Part shown: in pieces, positions 12,394 to 23,900 of the stretch
Position numbering within the stretch: position 1 is the stretch's first letter
Layout: each line of letters starts with the position of its first letter
DNA from: Ceratodon purpureus
Taxonomy: Eukaryota > Streptophyta > Bryopsida > Pseudoditrichales > Ditrichaceae
Direction of reading: 5' to 3'
DNA: 64,000 nucleotides
Assembly: GCA_014871385.1 (NCBI GenBank)
Contig: CM026423.1
Span: 19,519,690-19,583,689, forward strand
Translations under genes and position numbers: made by a program
Notes under the pieces: model-generated
Databases searched by the model: none
The model's input: the letters and a program-made list of their open reading frames with translations, nothing else
What the model was told of the DNA's origin: nothing

Positions 12394-12802
12394 GTGCAGT
12401 TTTAAAACTAATATGGATAGCCCACTCAAATTTACAGCAAGCACCAGTGTTTCAGATTTTCAGTGGGTATTTCATTTCAAGCACCTATGAGTTGCCAAGT
12501 GATTGCTTGTGATTTTTGGTTAGTGTAGAGATTTTAAGTCTGGACCGCGCTGTATAAAGTGAACACTGTGGTCATATCCTGACTCTTCATCCAGTCTGCT
12601 TCAACAAACAAGTTTGTAACTTTGCAACTAAACTCAGAATTTCAGCGCCTGATATTTTGGAAGTGAGAGCTGTGCAAAATGTAGATGTTAGCTAAGGATT
12701 GAGTCCAGACTACGGTAGTGAATACTTTCAGACAAGCTCTTGAGGGGACCACAAGTTGTCCAGAGGACCAGAGTATAAAACAGCACTTCTGTTGCATTTT
12801 GG
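12394..12802. other. intergenic stretch
   Basis: No gene or RNA recognised. Confidence 0.4.
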
Positions 12803-13092
12803 CAGGACATCCCCAGGCTGGGACTTACCAAGTGCTATGAGCGTTTTTCGGAGGGGCAGGGTTGATGAGCCCTTAGTTTTTGGTTTTTTATTTTAAAATT
12901 CCCAAGGGTATCCTTCTAGAGTAATTTGGGGCCGCAGGCATCATTTTTGAATTCAAAATTACCAGAAATGGTCTCGGGGGGTCCAAATTGAAAATTTCAG
13001 GGTTTTGGAAGAAAAAAGCCAACCAATGGGAGTGGCTCCTAAAAACGCTCGTAGCACTAGGTAAGTCCCAGCCTCGAGGACGTCCTGTCCAC
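12803..13092. mobile_element. foldback element with about 54-bp inverted arms
   Basis: CAGGACATCCCCAGGCTGGG followed by ACTTACCAAGTGCTATGAGC at the left is repeated inverted at 13039-13092 (GCTCGTAGCACTAGGTAAGT, CCCAGCCTCGAGGACGTCCT). The interior of about 185 bp is non-coding. Structure and size fit a miniature inverted-repeat or foldback transposon. The flanking duplication is unclear. Confidence 0.65.
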
Positions 13093-14366
13093 GCCCTTCT
13101 GTTGTACGGTACATTTGTAGCATTTTCAATGGGTGACTAAGGTAGTTACAACTTACGGGGTAACATGAGCAATATCTCTTAGCATACTGTGCTCTCGTTT
13201 GAATGGAAAGAGCACATGACAACAGTTTGCTGTAGTGATCTACAGCTAGGCCACAGGTTTGACCACTAAGGTAGGACCTTCAATAATAGTTAGTTTTTGC
13301 AGCCAAGTATGAATACTAGGTTATTAATTTTCTTGTAGAAATGTAATTAGGAATGTAGAATGCGACGTTTGTATCAACGTGATTAGCATGAAATGGATTG
13401 TTTCTTCCACAATGATTATTCAAAGCTCTCTTCCACCCCTTGATTCTGTCTAGGTGGATATGTAGAAAAGAAATATAAAAGACTCCCTCTCTAAATTTAG
13501 AATTAAAATCAATACAGATTAGAAGGTATGAAAACTAAAAGAACGAGTTTTTTGCAACCCTTCATAAAGTTGAAATTTCAATTGTTTTTAATTTAAGAAA
13601 AATATAGCTTTGTATTGTCAATTAAGAAAATTTGTATTGTGATAGGTAAATGAGTTTAGAATTCCCCCAAAAAAATCAAAAAAAGAAGCCTCAATACTCA
13701 CTTTTTGAAAAAACTATAAGGTGCATAAAAGTGTAAAATGATAATAATACCTAAATCTCTAATTATGTTAACATAAAATACAACAATGTTAATTTCAATG
13801 GTGGAAATGCTATTGCAACCTTTTCCTAAGATTGTAGTAGTAACTTTATTGCTAAATCAAAGTATTTTGTCTTTAAAACATTAACATTTTTAACATTGAT
13901 GACTATATTTTTTTCCAAATCACTGCTTCTATGATGATTTTGAATGACAAACCATAAAATCTAAAAATGATTTTTAAATATGTTAAAGATGATAACAATT
14001 TAGTTATTAGAGTGAGTTAAAACAATGAGATTTAATAGATGGAAGGAAAAAGAATTAGCATGTATAGAGTGTTATGTTAGAGACAATATGAAACCTTTAA
14101 CATAGAACTTTGTAATATTTATAAAAAAATCCAAATGAATAAATTCAATACTTTTTAATAGATTCACTAAATAATTTAAATTATTAGATGATTCTAATAG
14201 ATATAAGAAATTGTTCTTATATATTATTCATTTAGTATCAGATATCTCTAATTTGAATACAACTTTTTGTGGACTAATATACACTTTGTTTGATGGAATC
14301 TCCTTTGACAAGGATTGATCCCTTGTTATGTTATGTAAAAATATATGTAACTTCATCATTGAAGGC
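13093..14366. other. AT-rich intergenic stretch
   Basis: No gene recognised. Very AT-rich, with no inverted-repeat boundaries that I could find. Confidence 0.4.
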
Positions 14367-14600
14367 ACCATGGCTGTGATGTAGTGGTTTGAGTCATGGC
14401 ACACCATAGAGGTAGTTGTGAATTCAAATCCCAATGCCAATGTAGTGCCTACTACCATAGTCCACCCAACTATAGTGGGATCTTGAGACCTCGTTGTCTT
14501 CAAGGCACTTAGTGTAGAAAAGTGTTTAGCTTCGAAAGCGAAAGCGGGGAGTAGCTCTAGATTCATTATCCTTTGTCCAGTGGCCATTGGATTAATGATA
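14367..14600 (+). repeat. tRNA-like head, possible SINE
   Basis: The first 78 bp resemble a decayed tRNA. GGCACCATGGCTGTGATG is followed by TAGTGGTTTGAGTCATGGC (A-box-like, as in tRNA D arms), then GTGAATTCAAATCCC (B-box-like, compare GGTTCGAATCCC) and AATGCCA, which can pair with the initial GGCA. The sequence runs on without a tRNA 3' end into about 150 bp of unrelated DNA, the arrangement of a tRNA-derived SINE. A tRNA pseudogene is the alternative. No poly(A) tail or target duplication was identified. Confidence 0.4.
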
Positions 14601-16505
14601 GAATAAACAATACTATTCACGTCGACTCTCGACACTATTCATGTTGGCTCCTTTGGGGTCAGAGTTTTTCTTCTTCTGTAACTTCATCACCGTATAAAGG
14701 CAAGCACATGGTAAAGTTCCTTTGCAACAAAAAGATACACTCTTCATTTTTACTGTATGTTACTATTTGTTCACAAGATTTTAATTATAATTATGCATTG
14801 AATTTTTTGATAGTAGTACAGCATTGTAACCATTTGCTTGTACCTTTCACCTATTTATCACCATTTTTTTTTATTTTTTATTTTTTTTGAAGACACGTAA
14901 CAATTTATCACCATTTCTACTGAGTAAATTTCATCTTCCACCAAATCATATTCAATAATAATCATAAAATATAAATTTCCAAATCCTACGACCCAATTCA
15001 GCAACTTCCCGCCATAATGAACCAACAAAGTTTGACATACTCAATTTGGGCAAACACTGAATCTTCTTAGAGTTCGTTTTGAATATTCCATTTCATATAT
15101 ATATATATACAATATTCTACAAATACTATTTTAAAAATTAATTTCCAACCCTCCACCACTTCCTAGAACTTGCCAATGCTACAGCACCCTATGCAACCAA
15201 GGAACACTACATCCACTTGTTCCACCTACCACATGGGAAGTTGAGACCACCACAAATTTGAAGGAGCCACAAAACCTGTGTGGCAGCCAACTCAACTCTC
15301 GCAATGGCCCTCAATTCCCAGCCCAATGAAAACTGAGCCCAATTCTCCATTTGCCGAGTCAGTGAACTTGAAGAAAAATCTACAAAAAGGAATAGAATAT
15401 TGGATTCCAGTTGGCTACATAGATCCTATTTGGAACTTAATTAGCCCAATCAGTCTACGTGGATCCTGAATAGATGTCATTGGCTGAAACCCCTCCAATC
15501 AGTCCACGTGGACCATATGGGTCCCTTCAGGGCAACAGAATATTCCGAATACATGATGCAGTTGGATGGAATCATAAAAGAGCATATTTGGGACCCCTCA
15601 GTTTCTTTTACGTCAATTTTGTGAGTCATGTATTGTCGTGTGAAGAGGTATTCATATATACCCAAGTGACAAAGGGAAGGGGAAAATGTATTTTTGTTTA
15701 TTAAGAATTCATTTTTGATGTTGGTGTAGAAATTAAATACTAAATAGTTATAATGTTGTCATTGAAATTTAGGATTCTAATAAGACATCAATGATTTAAT
15801 TTGAAACTTGTACGTAAAATTATACAATTACGAGGATTTCATCTAATTTATCAATGTAAACTTGGAAAAATAATGATTTTTTGTTTACAACATGCAATTC
15901 TATTGTGTTAGCAATGCAATGATTGTAGTGGTTCCAACTTATATATTGATAAATGTAACAAATGTTCTTACTTGTTTATATCCTCAAATTAGTTGAATTA
16001 TAAATATGAATATTTCAAACATTCATAGAAACCTTGTATTAATTAAATTTAATTATTTTTGATTCATTTTCCTAATTAAATTTATTTATTTTTGATTCAT
16101 TTTCCTATTTTCATTCCAAGACGGAGAGGCCATAATGCGAAACACTCTACACCAGTACCGCCTGTGTACAACTTTTTCTTTTTGTATATTTTGTGATCCA
16201 ATAGTATTTATACACCTAAAACAACTTTATAAACTTTGTTATTGCTTCATCATTACTTCAAATTTAACTATGAAACCCTAAATCATCAAGAATAAAAAGG
16301 AAAAACCAACAAGCCGCATTAGGAAAACATCAAAAAATATCCAAAAAATATTCAATTTAAAAAAAAATAAAAAAATTACAAAAAACAAAACCAATAGTAA
16401 AAGAGAGATGAACTAAAAACATAAGCAAAATATAGAAACAAGGAATATAATCAAAAATTGAAACGAAAACAGTAACAAAGGAAAAAAGAAGGAAGGGAAA
16501 GAAAC
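14601..16505. other. intergenic stretch
   Basis: No gene recognised. A short tandem duplication lies at about 16042-16108 (unit TTTTTGATTCATTTTCCTA preceded by AATTAAATTTA). Confidence 0.4.
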
Positions 16506-16718
16506 ATGACAAAGAAAGATGAAAGTAGAAAGAAAAAAGAAGAGAGAAGGAAGAAGAGAGAAGAAAGAAGGAAGAGAGAAGAAAGAAGGAAGAAGGAAGA
16601 AAGAAGGAAGAAGGAAGAAGAAAGAAGAGAGAAGAAAGAAGGAAGAAGGGAGAAGGAAGAAGAAAGAAGAGAGAAGAAAGAAGAAAGAAGAGAGAAGGAA
16701 GAAGGAAGAAGACAAAGA
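16506..16718 (+). repeat. polypurine GAA/GGAA tract, about 210 nt
   Basis: The plus strand is almost pure purine, built from GAAGAAAGAAGGAAGAAGGA-like units with irregular order. All its long open frames are low-complexity artefacts of the repeat. Such mirror-symmetric purine runs can form triplex DNA and can bind GA-repeat factors. It lies 2.2 kb upstream of the permease start, at the edge of its GC-richer upstream region. Confidence 0.8.
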
Positions 16719-18723
16719 AACAGAAGAGGAAGCTGGAAGCCCAAGGAAGGAGAATATTACCTTCTCGAGGCGAACCTGAAGGGAAGATTCCCAGAATCAA
16801 AGCCCATGGGGAGTCACTACTGGCCACGAAGATGCGCCATCCACCAGATCCACAATCAAAGAAGCTCCGAAAATTCCACGCCAATTCAATGATCATCGAG
16901 TCATTGATTCATTGCTCATTCACTCCAGTCTCGGAACCTGCCGCGCTGGTCCCGCACTGTAGCAAGCTGTGCACATCACGCAGACGAAGCGGCAACGTAG
17001 CAGGTGTCGGAGAGATCCCCGGGAATATCCGCACCCCGCTCCAGCATATGCCAAGGAGCAGCCCTGCAGATCCTCCGGCATATCCCCAAATCCCCTTCGC
17101 CAAACCCATGCGCACCGCAGCCTCGCAAGCAAGCTTGCAGCTTCTGCAATCCTCCAACACTTGTCGGCGTGGTCAACATCGCAGCTCAGTCACGGGTATT
17201 ACTGATTATCAGCCCACCCACACGCCACCACCATGCCTGCACTATTTCCACCTTTCATCCTTTTACTTTAAACCCGAGCCTGCCGTAACTCCTCCGCTTG
17301 CTTGGATAAGTTTGTCCCCAATTTGGCGGGTTTCCCACCGCTAGCTGCGTCCACTTTGCTGCCGTCACGCGACGAAACAGTGCCGAGCTCCAACCGAACA
17401 TCGTCACGGAATGTAATCATTTCATGCATCACGGGTTCTTCGTACAATTGTCATCTCTGTTTCCTTACACGGCTTGTGGGAGAATTTCGTGTGAGTTACA
17501 GGTATGGAATATTTTCCAATGAATCTTGTACAGTTTGAAATTTCTTTAATAGTTTTTACTCGGTTCTGGTCTTTCAAGGTGAAGTTCTGGTTCGGGTAGA
17601 AAGTGGGTTGGGTTCGTGGTGGAAATAATTCTTTGGTGGAAAAGTAGCATGAGATCATTACCACGAAGCTCGAAAGTTTCAGACAATTTTTATAATTGTT
17701 TCATTGGTGTTACTTTTCCAGGTTTACTAGGTTTTTTTCCCCCAGTTGGGTGATTGCGTTGCAGGGTTAAAAGATGGAGTTTTAGGGGTGGTAACTGAAA
17801 CCCGAGTTTGGAGTTGGGAGCAAGTTGGGAGTTTTGGTGAGGGTTGAGAGGATTTTTCGAGGTTTTGCGAGATTTTTGAGCTGCTAATTCGGGTGATTTT
17901 GTGAGGGATGGGGAGAAGCCAGGGGTGAAGGCTCGCCGTGCCCACGAGGTGGCCCTTGCCTGCGGCTGTCCAACTTGACGGCTGTCTATTTGTGTTTTTT
18001 CACGTTTTGACGAAGCCTACTCCTGGGCACAGTAACAACGTTTTGAACCCGTGGCGTCTTCCGTACTCTGCAGTTGTGGTCCATCCCCTGGTTGTTTCAA
18101 GTGTTTGTTTTTTACGAACAAGTGTTCGTTTCCTCTGCCTGCGAAAGTGAACAGTGAAGGAATCTCGGTAACTATACCACGGTTGGAACTTGGGTGGAAG
18201 TTTGAGCGATGAGCGCTGGAGCAGTCAAGGCCGATGTCCGACGTAGCAATAGAAATTCTTACGCTGCGCGTCATTAGCACTGTACTGCCATCAATCGCCA
18301 CTTAGTGATAAAGCTAGTGAGCCTGCCAGTGTTTCTCATCAAATTTTGCTGTTAGTTGTTCAGTTGCAGCGCATTGGAGTCGTCCTTTCTGAGAGTTGCT
18401 TCTAGTATCGGTGCCACACAAGGCTGTAGTTCGAGGATTTCACCCTGCATTACCACTTCTCAATCTCTCTTCCTGCAGACAACTTCTAGTGCAAATTCTG
18501 TCTTTAGAACTTTTCAATTTCCCCGTCGGTTGGAAGTACGTTTGTCGGAGGTTGCAGACATTGGGTGAGGCTTAATCTTCTGTATTGCATGGGAAGTTTA
18601 GCATTGGTGACGATGAGGGAGGGTGTTTGAGAGCACCTCAACTGAAGGTTGCGGTTGTAGATTGTACATAGAAGAGAGGGTTGCTTAGAGATTTCCAGAA
18701 GAGTTAGTCGAGCAGCCGAAGAG
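16719..18723 (+). promoter_or_regulatory. upstream and 5' leader region of the permease gene
   Basis: Base composition changes here from AT-rich to GC-richer, marking a genic island. No conserved protein is encoded in any frame. The stretch probably contains the promoter, a long 5' untranslated leader and perhaps a leader intron (for example CAG/GTATGG near 17500), but I cannot place the transcription start. Several upstream ATGs with short frames precede the coding start, for example at about 18590-18640. Confidence 0.4.
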
Positions 18724-20903
18724 ATGGAGGAACACGGACAGAGTATTCGTAGTCCTCCGCCTGGGATTGCTCTCCTGCGGAAGCTGAGGGGAGGGAAGGA
18801 TTTCTCCTACTCGACATACCGATTTTCGGTGTTGGCGATCACATTCATCGCCTACGCCTTCTTCCACATGTCGCGCAAGCCGCCCAGCATCGTGAAGAGC
18901 GTGCTAGACCCAGAGGGCTCGGTGATCTCGACGTTAGGATCTCACCACTACTTGCTTCCGGAGTCAATCACACCCTCGTTCGAGAAATTGTTCCACAATG
19001 GCTCAGCAGGAGGCTACGCCGCGGGGAACAAGATCAAGGAAGGTGGGTGGGCGCCCTTCGATGGCAAGACAGGGAAGAAGAGGCTGGGTGAGATTGACGT
19101 TGCGTTTCTCGCCTCGTATGCGTTCGGCATGTACTTCGCAGGGCACTTGGGTGACCGCCTGGACTTGCGCAAGTTCTTGTCCATGGGCATGGTCGGCAGT
19201 GGCTTCTTCGTGTGCTTGTTTGGCTTGGGGCGTTACTGGAACATCCATCGGTTGGAGTATTTCTTACTGGTGCAAATGGCGGCCGGGCTATTCCAGTCCA
19301 CCGGATGGCCCTCCGTGGTTACCATCGTGGGTCACTGGTTCGGGAAGAAAAAGCGAGGTCTGATCATGGGCATCTGGAACGCACACACCTCCATTGGCAA
19401 CATCCTCGGATCCTTGATTGCTGCCGCTGTGCTCAAGTATGGATGGGGCTGGTCTTTCGTCATCCCGGGCGCCATTTTGGCCGCAGGTGGTCTCTTGGTG
19501 TGGGGCTTCCTTGCTGTTGACCCTCACGACGTGGGCCTGCTATCGCCGAGTGAGATTGAAGCTGCAGAAGGTGAGAGAAAATTTCCTACCCTATGGTAAA
19601 TTATGGATGCATTTCCTCCCTTCAATTTTTAGTACGATTGGAGTTTCTTTCTGCATGGGTGTTGAATGGACTCTGTGTGGTGATGCAGCCGATGAAGCAT
19701 CTTCTCAAGGAGCAGAAAATGGGGAACCTCAGTCGGAGCAGACAGGGTTGCTGGCAGAAGAGGATAAGAGTTTGAGTAACAAGGAGGTGGATTTGGAGTC
19801 TCAGGAGCAGAAGGTTCCGGAACTGGGAAGGAATGACCCTGCTGTGGGATTCCTGGAGGCATGGCGAATTCCCGGCGTTGCCACTTTCGCCTTGTGTTTG
19901 TTCTTCTCCAAGCTTGTGGCGTATACTTTCCTTTACTGGCTCCCATTTTACATCAGACAAACACGTAAGTTTCACATCTTACTTCGTGACCTACATCAGT
20001 TCCCTTCTGCAGCTTGTTTGTAGTGTAAGAATTTCATGCACAATTTTTTAACAAGTTTTTTTGGTTTGTTTTGACAGCCATTGCAGGGGAGATCTTAGAT
20101 GAGCAAACCGCAGGGCAATTGTCTACTTTGTTCGATGTTGGGGGTGTGGTTGGAGGAATCTTGGCCGGTCACCTCTCAGACAAGATGAATGCAAGAGCTA
20201 TCACAGCTGCTGGATTTATGTACTGTGCAATTCCTGCGCTCTTCCTCTACAGGACCTATGGCAGCGTTTCCTTGCCTGTCAATATCGCTCTGATGATGCT
20301 CGCTGGGATGTTGATCAATGGCCCTTACGCTCTCATCACGACCGCCGTTTCTGCCGATCTTGGGACGCACAGCTCATTGAAAGGAAATGGGAGAGCGTTG
20401 GCCACTGTCACAGCTATCATCGACGGAACCGGGTCTTTGGGGGCAGCAATTGGGCCTTTGCTTACAGGATTCCTTTCCGGCCAAGGATGGGGCGCAGTCT
20501 TCATCATGCTCATGATGGCTGCTCTGTTTGCTGGCCTGCTCTTGACGAAGCTGGTCGTTGCCGAGGTCGTCGAGAAGCTTGTTAAATACCAACGACTTCA
20601 GAATCTCTCCGACTCTGCACGCGCCGAATTGACTGGTAAATTTTTCCACCCAAACTCTTTCGGATAATTAATTAGGTTTTTCTGAAGCCATGTCTTCATG
20701 ATCCTCTGTTTGCACATTCCATGTGACGTTGAAGGTTATTCAGTGGAATGAAGATCCAGCAGATGGTTTTCATGTTGCTCTTATCTGCTGGATTAATCTT
20801 TCTGTCAAAGTACCATGATATGACATCATGCCTAGATGAATCTTAAACTTACAGTTGTTGATTGTTTGTACCAGATTTGTTGCTAGGAGGGGGAAGGAAA
20901 TGA
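18724..20903 (+). CDS. glycerol-3-phosphate permease, MFS organophosphate:phosphate antiporter family
   Basis: Four exons are supported by canonical splice sites and continuous frame: 18724-19570, 19689-19964, 20078-20635 and 20875-20903, giving 569 residues. The first ATG (CCGAAGAGATGGAGG) precedes a short cytosolic N-terminus, and about twelve hydrophobic segments follow. Family hallmarks include [55 protein letters not shown] (the MFS loop 2-3 motif), [19 protein letters not shown] and [20 protein letters not shown]. The central loop, mostly in exon 2, is acidic and poorly conserved. Plant homologues (the G3Pp family) are membrane proteins thought to exchange glycerol-3-phosphate for phosphate, and several are induced by phosphate starvation. 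Whether this copy acts at the plasma membrane or a plastid cannot be read from sequence. The last exon adds only nine codons. Confidence in the family is high; the exact substrate is inferred. Confidence 0.93.
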
Positions 20904-23900
20904 GGGGAAGATGAAATTACTGGCCTCTGGAATCAAGAGCCTCGCAAGTTGGCGATGATAATTCTCCAGTCCCAGATCATGTATATATTCGACGCTTTTC
21001 TACAACGTCATGTGCCTATGGCACACTGTCTCCATCGGATGAGAAGGACCTTTCCCCGAAACCTGATTTCGGGGTTGTATCGTTGATTTTGGACACTATA
21101 TATCCACGCTCGATCAATCTGTTGCAGAGTTGTGATGGACATATATACACCGCCTTGCCCTGTCCTGAACTCAATCCTGAGTTGCAAGAAGGTTGTCATG
21201 GCTATTTCATGGATGCCCGTGACTCGAAATGGCGCATCCTTTTTGGAATAAGTTGCTGTGAGGACGGTGCATTGGCTAGTTGTTCGGAGATGCTTCATTG
21301 CAGAAGAATTATGGGCTCTAGACAGACTGATCGAGCTGAGCATCTCTCGCTCTTGATGAAGATAGATTTTAGTCGCCTATCCAAGAGAGGGGGAGCCTTC
21401 ACACACGATGGAATAATTCGTTTAAGCGGCTAGCTCCATTTAAGTTAAAACATGGTCGCTACATTGAGTTCCCAAGTTTGGGTCAAGGAAATGCTTGACC
21501 CAGTCTTTGTACAGATTCTACCATCATTATTCTCTCCTTAACATGGATTGGAATAATAAACGCCGGGATTTCACCCATACTTGGTTGTATGTCTACCTTC
21601 TACCTCTTCGTTCAGCTGTTGTGAAATGTTGAAGACAGGCGAAACCAACCATCTTCATACACCTATTGTCCTGGCTCATGGCATAGTGTTTTGTCTGTCA
21701 GTGTCCATGTGAGTCCATCTCTGAGAGTTCTGTTGAGAAAGTGACTACGCTATCTTTTTCTTGACGGTGCTAATTGTGATTGTCCACAGGAGATACTTAC
21801 ATGTTCTGCCTTGCAGTGAGAGTCTGGTAGTGTCAGGCAAACTCTAACAGACTCCACCAGCATTGAAGGAATGTCTAATGTGCCTGTAACATCGTCTAGA
21901 AAACAAGTTTTTCGTGTGCTGGGATACGTAGTTTGAAGTGAAATCGAGGTTCAGTGTGCCAGCCTAAGCAACGAAGAGATTGTTTCCAGCTTGTGAGAAG
22001 GCAGAAAAGGTTTAGGATTTCGGGCTCTTGGAGCTTGCGGACTATCTTCGATGTGCGCTTCCAGAATTACAATTTGCTTGTGTTGAGTCCAAACTGCAAG
22101 ACATTTCGTATCTGTAATTCATGGATCATTCAATGAAGTTTCTTGCATCTTACTCCACCTTACAATTTAAATACTCTTTTGTGCAATTTTTGAAGTGATT
22201 GTCTGCAGTGAAAAACGACAAATTCGGGGAGGAACATCGGGCGGCGAGGTAGTTACACATGTGACTCTGCTCTTGAAAGTTGAATGGTACACTGGACCAG
22301 AATGTGTAGTATCTCGTAGAAATGTAGCTTTTTCAGGCTTGAATGGAGGTGTTTATTGAGTGAATAACTTGACATGGTGTAAGACAAACAGGTCGCTGCT
22401 TGCATGTGTCAAGACTCGAGTCAAGTCGTACGCAAGGACTCTCTGTGAGTTCACAAGCATTATCAGTTCACAATATCCACTTTTCTTGCTGTTTTTAATT
22501 GTCAATCTTTATCTGATATGCTTATGATGCCCACTCCACACTCAGGTGGATTGTGATTGAAAAATGGGCAAGAGTACTGCACAGAAAACTTGTTTGGGCA
22601 CATTCTGCAAGGTGGTACTACTTCAAAGGAACTACCCTTGAATGTAGAGCCCTTTTGTCTGTGAGGATGAGGATCTAGACTTTTCAATCTTAAGAAACTA
22701 AAGAATACTCTTAGTGCACTCATATTCTGTGTATGGAACTATGAAGATATTGATCATCTATTTTGTTTCTAGTACCTCGCTACATTGTATTTCGTAGGAG
22801 TAACGGCAGCTGTTGCAGTAACCGCGGCTGAAGCATCGCCTACGATAGTACCTGAGGATGGCAATACATTAGAATGGATGTGCACCTCTGATAAGAAAGG
22901 GAATATCCTAGTCTTAGTAAAATGTGATGCACATCCACTTATCTAAAATGTGTTGAATCATAAGAAAAAACTGAGTTCTTCCAGTTTGATTAGGACATTG
23001 TAGCACCTCTTTCATGTGAGGCAGGACTAGACACATGAGTTAATCACCTTTTGTGGTTATGGGATCTATGCAAGCATCCCTCGCAGGAGTAGAATCTTGT
23101 CAGCTTACTTGAACATCTGGTAGCTACTAACTTAAGAGCAATTTTACGTAAGTTGCTAAAAAAGAGAGGAAAAAAAAACTATGGTCCTTTCAAGAGGTTG
23201 GCATGAATTCAGTGTGTATTAGTCAAGTACCTTGTATCAATGTCTACATTCCACCTTGCACAATAATGTTGAAGCTTAGGTAGGTGCACAATTCAGCATC
23301 CAAGCAAGCTCCAGCTTGTGCAATAAGGAAGCTCTTGGATGGATGAATCGGTGGCACTCGGATCAGAAGCCACAAACAGGCTCCACCATTCCAGTATCAA
23401 ACTCATCTGAATCTTGCGCTTTCCCATTCCTGTGTGCAACCCAAGGGCTTCTGCCACAAAATTTCACAAAATTGCCTTTGATTTTAAGAAAGACAAAAGG
23501 GTTGTATGCTAACCCGAAAAAAGATTGAGCGTATTTGGCAAAACTTATGTGATTATGTGCTTTTCACAGCTCCAGTGAAATTTATTCTGAAAAGAAGACA
23601 TGAATTGCAATAATTGGAAATTATATATTGATGAAAAGTTTAAATTGCAAATTTGGTACTTGTCTGAATTAAGTGATGTACTTTTGAAATTACCAAAATT
23701 CAATTTTTATTTTAATACTCTAAATATTTTTTCTAGTTGGTTAAAAATAAAAGTTGCATCTTACAAAGAAGCATGTGAAATATGAACTTTGCGACACAAT
23801 CAACTTCCTAAAATGTTGCAGCACAATAGCTGTTTCATGCAGAACAGTTCTCAAGAAAAGAAATTTAGATATATTATAAAATTTTGAGATTGATAAAAGA

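Noticed and set aside
16413-16896. Several overlapping Lys/Arg/Glu-rich or Phe/Leu/Ser-rich frames
   Set aside because: All are translations of the polypurine repeat on one strand or the other; no conserved domain or splice context.
18998-19527. Open frames on both strands inside the permease first exon
   Set aside because: GC-rich coding DNA yields long antisense and out-of-frame openings; only the permease frame matches a family.
18724-20903. Bacterial contamination carrying glpT
   Set aside because: Three canonical introns interrupt the gene, and sequence blocks are those of the plant family.
22874-22942. 10-bp inverted pair as a possible small RNA
   Set aside because: The stem is too short and the loop too long for a credible precursor.
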